Of a stretch of DNA of 64,000 nucleotides, positions 20,840 through 29,000 are shown in pieces (within the stretch, counting starts at the first letter, position 1; each line of letters starts with the position of its first letter). The stretch is from Hemicordylus capensis (Eukaryota > Chordata > Lepidosauria > Squamata > Cordylidae). Both the position numbers and the translations under genes were made by a program. The notes below the pieces were generated by a model. That model was not told where the DNA came from and did no database searches. It saw only the letters and a list, made by a program, of their open reading frames with translations. Location of the stretch: positions 262,888,687 to 262,952,686 of the forward strand of contig NC_069658.1 in assembly GCF_027244095.1 (NCBI RefSeq), given 5' to 3'.

Positions 20840-21525
20840 AGAGTAGTATCTACTCTGACTAGCAGTAGTTTCTTGGGTTTTAGACAGGGGTCTCTTTCCC
20901 AGCCCTACCTGGGGATTTCAGGGTTCGAACCTGGGACCTTCTAAACTCAAATAGGGATGTGCATGGAACCGGTCTGGAGGCCCTTTATGGGCCTCCGTAC
21001 TGGTTCAAAGAACTGGTGGCTTTGCCAGTCTGACGCTGGGGGGGGGGGCTCTTTAAGGGACAGTGCACTTACCCCTCCCACCACATTTCCCCCACCGGCG
21101 CTCTATTATTTTCCAAAATCCATGGGGTGGCAGCGTACCTCCCTGCAGCCCCTTCCCCTGTTGCTGGCCAGAAAGGCGAAAGTATAGTCTGCGTGTGTGC
21201 CCACTGTCACGCATGTGCACACCCGCCACACACATAACACATCGCATGTGCATGTCACGCATGCAACATGCGTGCGTGATGTGCAACGTCAGCCTTTCCA
21301 GCCAACAACAGGGGGAGGGGCAGCAGGGAGGTATTCTGCCGCCCCATGGATTTTGGAAAATAACAGAGCGCCGGTGGGGGGAAAGCAGCGGGAGGGGTAA
21401 GGGCACCCTCCCTCAGCCTTAAAGAGCCACACACCCCCAGCGTCAGACCTCAGCTCCTCGGTTCCGTGCACATCTCTAATCTCAAAATCAGATGCTTTAC
21501 CACTGAGCTAGATACTTCTTCCACA
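20840..21525 (-). mobile_element. tRNA-headed SINE interrupted by a hAT-type MITE
   Basis: On the minus strand the SINE reads box A (TAGCTCAGTGGTAAAGCATC, 21490-21513), then resumes at 20951 with box B (GGTTCGAACCCTG) and body. The MITE 20952-21478 sits where the anticodon loop of the ancestral tRNA would be. Confidence 0.75.
20952..21478. mobile_element. hAT-type foldback MITE inside a SINE, 527 bp
   Basis: The ends are TAGGGATGTGCA and an inverted right end. Flanks are AACTCAAA (20944-20951) and ATCTCAAA (21479-21486), 7 of 8 matching. The arms near the centre carry CGTGTGTGC / GCACACGC-type repeats. Confidence 0.85.
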
Positions 21526-21599
21526 CAGCTCAGTCCTGTCTCTTGCCTCGTTCTACCATCAGCCCAGCCTAGCTCACTTCTACTACTATACTGCTTTCC

Positions 21600-21785
21600 A
21601 ACAGCTTCCAAAGCTGTTTAAATAGACAAAAATAAATCTTTAAAAGAAACATAAGGTAATCACCAACAACAGCCACTGGAGGGTTGCTGTGTTGGGGTTG
21701 GATAGGGCCAACTGCTCCCAGCCTGCTAAATATAAGAGAACCCCCACTTTAAAAGGCGCCTCTTTGCTCAGTTAGCAGGAGTTCT
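21600..21785 (+). repeat. old LINE-type 3' repeat (CACTGGAGGGATGCTGTGC family)
   Basis: The copy contains AAAGAAACATAAGGTAATCA, CAGCCACTGGAGGGTTGCTG and CTCTTTGCTCAGTTAGCAGG. Further copies are at 29185, 44318, 52735 and 60893 (inverted). Confidence 0.65.
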
Positions 21786-22079
21786 TCTTCTTGCATATCT
21801 TACTACACACTTCAGCCCCTGCCTCGTGTCTCTCTTTTCCCCATTTACTTCACACAGCAACTGCATGACTCATAGTCACCATTCTCCTCCTCCGCTCGCG
21901 CCTTGGGTTTTGAAAAAGCAGGGAAGGAGCGGAAGGAGGATCTCTTTGCAGCTGGAGAAGCGAGTACTAGCCCAGATTGTTTCCACCGAGACGCTCTAGC
22001 CCCGCACTTTACTAGCCCAGCCCACTTCCTTCTTTGGCCTTTTTAGAGCTTGGGGGCGAGGAAGAGGGGATTAGAGCGG

Positions 22080-22646
22080 CTTTTTGCTCTGCAGTGGTTC
22101 TTCTGCTGTCGCTCGGCGAAGAGCATCATCAGAGGCGGGTGGAGTCAGGTTCCGATCGCGGTCTGTTTCAACCATGATCGGAATCTTTGATTGGAAGAAG
22201 TCAGGATCAATATGAGCCTTTTGTTGAGGGCATTTCTCTGTGCTAGGAACTCAGTTTGCTTAACATTCCTTCTTCCAAGGCAGGAACCCCTCCTGGTGCT
22301 TGTAATCTGGTGGTAGGGATTGCTAATAGGGAAGTCTCCGAAGCCCAATAATCTGCAATTCCCAGGATTCAGGAGGAGAAGCTATGATGGGTACCGTGGG
22401 AGAAATCGACACTCATGCTGAACGGTAGCGACTTACTCTTAATCAATCTATTCATTCAAACAAGCCTCTGTCTCAACAAATGGGCACATATTTTGTACGT
22501 GTGTGCTTTGCCGTGGGCGGAGTATCCACTCTTCAGCAAACAGAGGGTTAGGTTTCTCAGCAGCTGGGAGCTCCGGTCCTCTCCGGCTCAGCCAATCAAC
22601 CAGAACTGCGAACTAAATCGATCCAGCGACTGGGTATTGTGTTGCC
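22080..22646. promoter_or_regulatory. presumed 5' region of TRIM-B
   Basis: This unique-looking stretch upstream of ATG 22647 carries scattered CpGs (densest around 21.89-22.15 kb), but there is no clear TATA box or strong CpG island. It probably contains the TRIM-B leader and promoter. TRIM-A starts 4.6 kb away on the other strand, so the interval 18010-22646 may serve both genes. Confidence 0.35.
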
Positions 22647-23057
22647 ATGGAACACCCTGTCAAAAGCCTCCATAAAGAAGCCACTTGCTCCGTTTGCCTG
22701 GAATATTTCCAAGACCCGGTCTCCATCCCTTGTGGCCACAGCTTCTGCCGGGCATGCATCACCCAGTGCTGGAAGGAACGGAATACAAATTTCTCCTGTC
22801 CTCAGTGCAGAGAAGTTGCTTTGCAGAGAAATTTCAGGCCCAACAGGGAGCTGGGGAATGTCGTGGAAATAACCAAGCGGCTGAGCGTACATGCTTTGGA
22901 AGCGGCAGGAGGGGAATTGGTTTGTGAGAAACATCACGAAGCTCTGAAACTATTTTGCAGTGAGGAAGAAAGTCTCATCTGTTACATCTGCAGGGAGTCC
23001 CGAGCTCACAGGAGTCACTCTGTATTTCCCTTAGAGGAAGCTGCCCAGGATTATAAG
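22647..23057 (+). CDS. TRIM-B exon 1: RING and B-box 2
   Basis: This exon encodes residues 1-137 and ends in phase 0 at GATTATAAG followed by GTAAGAA. The RING pattern is CSVC, CGHSFC, then CPQC. The B-box begins CEKHHEALKLFC. The exon ends in EEAAQDYK, exactly as in TRIM-A. It has the same 411-nt length as TRIM-A exon 1, so the B-box residues of the two proteins fall at identical positions. Confidence 0.95.
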
Positions 23058-26000
23058 GTAAGAAATAGAGTGTAATGGCTGGAATGTTGGGCTAGGACCT
23101 GGAGACTTCTGGAGCCCTTATCCACCATGCCTGCGACATCCCTGAATATCCATTCATTCTGTTTATAGCCTATTCTGTCCCACAGGCTTTCAGACTCAAA
23201 GCAGCTTCCAACAGTCCCTCCAGATGTTGCTTTACAACTCCCATCATCCCCAACCTCAATAAATTGTAGCTGGGGCTGATGGGAATTGTAGTTCATTATC
23301 ATCTGGAGGCCCCCAGGTTGGGAATCACTGGCTGACAGCATTTAAAAAAAAAAAAAAATAGACCTGTCTTCAGTGGGTTCCCAAGAAAACAAAAAGTGGA
23401 TGAGAATAAAAAGAGCTCAGTCACCTGTGTGGTGGTTATGCAGTCTTTTAAGCTCTGCTCAGGAGGGAGGTAGATGTTAGCTTTTAGCTTTTGGAATATC
23501 CAAATATTATAGGTGGATATCACTGTTTTCTAGATAGCAACATGTGGACAAGAAACCACCCGTCTCCTTATGTTCATGTATTCTGGGGATATTGCAGAAC
23601 AATATACTTTAGCTCATGAAAGATCAAGATGCAATTGGGGGGGAAATGACAATTGCTGCAGAAGATGTTAATCAAAGAGACAATTAAAATATTTTAAAAA
23701 TCTACTGAGTTGCCCTTTTTCTCCAGAATCTTGTTGGCTGCAATCATTTTTCCTTTTTCCTGCTTTTTGGCACAGTGGGGATGGGGAAATGCTTGACTAA
23801 CAAGCAGAAAGTTGCCAGTTCAAATCCCCACTGATACTATATCGGGCAGCAACGGTATAGGAAGATGCTGAAAGGCATCATATCATACTGCGTGGGAAGA
23901 GGCAATGGTAAACCCCTCCTGTATTCTACCAAAAGAAAACCACAGGGCTCTGTTGGCGTCAGGAGTCAAAATCGACTTGACAGCACGCTTTACCTTATCT
24001 TTACATTGGGAAATGAGATGCTAGGAGCCATAATGGCTCTGAAGGGGTATATTGCTCTCATCATGAGTTGACCCTATTCTTCTGTGACCCAGGTCTTTTT
24101 TGGCTCTTCGGTTGATTGTAGAGTAGCAGTAGGTTTATTTTTGCTAAATTAAATGTTGCCTGAATTCAGAATGTATTCACCAATGGTGAATAATAATATA
24201 CCAAATATTTTCAAAATCTGTTTCTCTCTTCTTAGGAAAAAATCTGGAACCAGCTGCAGAGCTTGAAGGATGAGAGAGAGAAACTTGTGGTATTAAAGCT
24301 GGCTGGAGAGCATAGACATCAGGAATATCTGGTAAGCATAGAAGCCAATGATGTATTTTAGTAATGAATATGAGTATCATAGCAACATAGGAAGCTGCCT
24401 TGTCAGACCATTGGTCCATCCAGCTCAGTATTGTCTACACAGATTGGCAGCAGTTTCTCCAAGGTTGCAGGCAGGAGTCTCTCTCACTCCTGTCTTGGAG
24501 ATGCCATTATGCAGCTATGTTTACACATGTATCTGTCTGGATCTTGGATGCATCTATTCAACATGCACAATCTCCCCCCTCCCGCTACCAGTCACATGTA
24601 ATCCACTGAGCCTGAGTTGATGGTCCACACAGCGGACTGGGGTCTTGCAGGGATGGCAGAATTCACAAGGAGGGAAGATATGTAAAACCCTGCTCAAAAT
24701 AGTAATCCCCCCACCCCCAATTACTGTCTCCTGTACCTCCAGAAGTGTTTGACACAAATATGTGAATGGTCTATAAATAAGTCCAGCCTAAAAATTATGA
24801 AATGCACTTCATGAGAATTGAAAAGTTAGTCTTTAGTTTCTGGTTTCTGATATAATTGGACAAATTCTCTAATTATTTTTAAGCTTTTCTGTGCAATCAT
24901 AAAGCTTTGCATCTTGCTTTTAAGTGTACTTTCCAGTAGGCATATGAGATCATCTGACTGTGTGTGTATCACTACCATATCAACTTCACAATGCCCGGAC
25001 CAATATGAACCAAATTGGTGTAGTTTTTGATGATGTCATCCACCCCAATTCAAGATAGCGGACACATAAATGTTTGAACTAAGAGTTCGACTAACTTGTG
25101 GACCACCTAACTGATTTGAACCGAATTTGCTATAGCTGTAGGGACAGCTCAAGGGCGTAGTTTGTAATTATATTACCCACCCTGATTCAAGATGGCGGAT
25201 ATGTAAACGTTTGAGGTGTATGGGAACCAATTTGAACCAAATTTGGTACAGTTGTGTGGACACAATAGGGACACTTCAGACTCATAGTTTGTGATGATGT
25301 CATCCACCCCAGTTCAAGTTGTGGATGCATGCACTTTTGAGGGCTAACTTGTGAACTGCCTACCGATTTGGACCAAATAAAGTCCAGTTGTAGGGATAGT
25401 GAAAGGAAAGTAGGCAGGTTAGTTCTTACTAGAACAACTTGTTCAAATTATTAAAACAAGTTTTACAGGATTCTAGCAAGAACCAGTTGGGTATCCCTAT
25501 CCCTTTCCATAATGCCCAGAAATGGTATCTAATGGCATCTATGTCCTGTCTTCATATATAAAAGCTAGCCCCCAAATTCTATTGCATTCATTTTGCACAT
25601 TATATGCAATACACATACATTAAGAACACTTTCGATTGGTACCCTGCACTTGAGGGGGCCTGTATCCATCCAGATTCACTTTTAAAATGAACCGGTGTAC
25701 AGTCATTCACAAACAGATGTGTGCACAGACATTTGTACACACATTCAACGTAATGTCTGAATAGGGCTGCTGTCCAGGATGGAGAGGCAGGACTAACCTG
25801 ACAGAAGCAGGCTCCACTATTAGGGGGTGGAATCACTAGAGATAGGGAGCCCCTGTGGTGTCCCTAAGGGCACCTTTCTACTTCTTCCCCATAGGAGAGA
25901 ATTGTAGCTATTTACCACCCTGATTGTGGGTGGCCATGTTCTCCCTGACAAGGATGCTGCTGGGAGTGGTGTGCGCGCGTGTGTGTGTGTGTGTGTGTGC

Positions 26001-29000
26001 AGTTCATGTAGAGATGCACCCCACTCAAGTAGTCTTTGGAGTACATATCCTTCATACTTTCCCCATCCATTTTGCTAGAACCAAATAAAAGTGGAATTTG
26101 CATGGATGTGATAAGAAGCATGCACTCTGTGAGGGAAAGTGGCATCTTTCTCACAGTGACCGCTACAATTTGGGCTTAAGGAGAACCTGAGACATTAGAA
26201 GAGGAAAACTAGGCCTAATGTGTTTTGAATGGATGTTCTTCAGGAGCCCTGATAAAACTGCTGGTTTTAAAAGCAGTAATTGGATTTCTAATTTTGTTGA
26301 GACTCAATCAATGGAGAAGTTCAGGATTTGGTCAGAGGGCATGGGTGGCAAAGTTCAAATGTCATGGATACATCTTAAGTTGTGATGACAATTTTCAAAA
26401 TCAGAACATTGGATAGACTGGTTTTTCAAAGGGTTCAAATAATTCAGGTTTACTTTTGGTTATCTTGGGGAAGCACATCCAGTATTGCAATTTGGATGAA
26501 AAGTCATTTCTGCCATTCAGAAATTCAGTGTCTGCTAATGTTCTTCCAAATGGCCTGGCCTGGCATACCCTTTCCCTCTCTACCTTCTAGAGACAAACAG
26601 AAGCCGAGAGGCAGAAGACCGTGTTGGAATTTGAGCAACTGCGCCACTTTCTGGAGGAACAGGAAAGACTCCTGCTGGCTCAGCTGAATGAAATGGAGAG
26701 AGAGATGGTTAAGCACCAGAAGGAGCATAACACCAAATTTTCTGATGAGATTGTCTCTCTCAGTGACCTGATTGAAAAGGTAGAAGAAAAGTATGGCCAG
26801 CCAGACAGTGAATTTCTGCAGGTAAGTGGTCTTGAGGGGGAATTTGAAAGAAGGACATACACTGAAAAACTGCACATGGACTAGTTATAAACACTCAAAT
26901 GTTTATACGTGCTCTCAGTATGTCAGATATAGAGTTGTGGTGTATAACATCGGCATCAGGTACACACAAGATCATTGTTATAGTGTGAGGTCAATGAAGT
27001 TGCCAACTTTTTTTTCTTGGCAGAATTTGTGTTCCTTTGACAACCACCCAACAGAAAATGAATGGGGGGGAAAGTGGCAGTTTGGGAAGGGGAAGTTTAG
27101 AAAATACTGCAAAAAAACACCACACACAAAGTCAAAACACTAGTATGTTCATCAGGAGGTTCTATACTAGAACCGGAACCTACATACAGCTGCCTTGTGT
27201 AGTGAGCCACCAGGTTGCAGTCTTTCCCTAGGCTGTAAATGTTTCCCAGGTACTGGAGTGACGTCACGCACCCAGGCAGGCCATTGGATCTCCTCACCAG
27301 AAATGGCTATAAAAGTTCCCTATTCAAGGTGGGACTTGCCTGGGAGATGATAGTCTTTGCTGGCTTGACTTCCTAGCTCCCTTTTGATGGCGGCCTAAGG
27401 CTGAATTCTGTAAGTAGGATCAAATGCTGCAAGGTTGCTGAATCTTTTAAGTCTTGTGGCAGCAAGCACGACTTGTCCCCTTAGCTAAGCAGGGTCTGCC
27501 CTGGTTGCATATGAAAGGGAGACTGGAAGTCGTGAGCACTATAAGATATTCCCCTTAGGGGATGGATCTGTTCTGGGAAGAGCAGAAGATTCCAAGTTCC
27601 CTTCCTGGCTTCTCCAAGCTAGGGCTGAGAAAGATTCCTGCCTGCAACCTTGGAGAAGTCTCTGCCAGTCTGTGAAGATAATACTGAGCTAGATAGACCA
27701 ATGGTCTGACTCAGTATATGGCAGCTTCCTATGTTCCTAACTGCATAAACAGAAAATTCCACTAGGTCTGGCGTCTCCCACTACTGTAATCCTGTGGTAG
27801 AAAAAGATGCAGCTTGTGAATTGCTTCCTTCTATGCACATCTGGAAGGAAGAGGAGCCCTTTCAGGTTCTGGACTTGGCAACCACTTTATAACGATACAG
27901 AGATGATATATGTGAAGTGCTTTGTGCAATCTGGAAAAATTCTATATACGTGCTAAATATTGGGTGTGCCTTTTACTACATTTGACGTGATGTCTACCTC
28001 TGCAACACTTTTCCCCCTAATGAAATGTATACACTTTTCATATCCTTTCACTTCAATTCACTGGCATGGTTCTTCCAACAGTTAGAAAGTTCACAATGAT
28101 GAAAAGTATTTATGCTAGTTTCTGAAATATATCAGAAATACACTTTTTGCCTGTACATGGTTATAATCACTGATTCTCATTACAGTCATTGTGATGCAGA
28201 GTTCCTGTCTTTCTCTCCCCACCCATGCTTCTCTTCTCTCTCTAGGATATCAGAGGAACCTTGTGCAGGTTTGTGGCTCCTCCATTCTCCATCTTGAGGC
28301 TTACCTTAACTGAAGGTTGCTCTGCTTCATTCTGGTGCAGATGGTTTGCCTTTGCAAATCCAAAGCTGTCTTCTAGTGACCATTGGTTCTTCTGCCTTGA
28401 TACGGTTGAATCTGATGGACACTCTGGGATTCCAAGCAGAGGTCTTTCCCTGCCTTGGTAGTTCAAACTCTTTAACAGGGATGCTTTGGCCTAAGCCTAG
28501 GATCTTGTACCTGCAAAACACATGCTCTACCCCTAAGCTCTGGCCCCTCCCATTTGGGCAAGAGCTCCTCCCACTCTCCAGACTAACCATCTTTTCTGTT
28601 TTTATGCTGCTGCTCTCACATTTGACTTGTATCAGCTTAAGCAAGCTGTTCCTTAAAGCAGATATGGATCTGCCAGTTTTGAGATGGGGAGTTTTAAAAA
28701 GATACATTATGGCCCAGGTATTGCAGCTGTGCGGGAGAAGGCAATGGTAAACCACTCCTGTATTCTACCAAGAAAACCACATGGCTCTGTGGTTGCCAGG
28801 AGTTCACACCGACTCGATGGCACAACCTTTCCTTTCCTATTGCAGATAGAGCATTGGGAAAGTGTTGTATCATGTATCAGAGATAATATCCAGTTGATGT
28901 TCATGATGAATATGAATACGACAAATATTTATATACTGCTTTTCAACAAAATCTCCCTAAGTGATTTACATAGAGATAGATAGATACATAAATAGGCTCC

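Noticed and set aside
21479-21525. Functional tRNA gene near 20.9-21.5 kb
   Set aside because: Box A and box B are separated by a transposon and belong to a SINE; no cloverleaf can form.
27457-27742. 5S rRNA gene
   Set aside because: Only the internal promoter resembles 5S. The element continues into a SINE tail and occurs four times dispersed.
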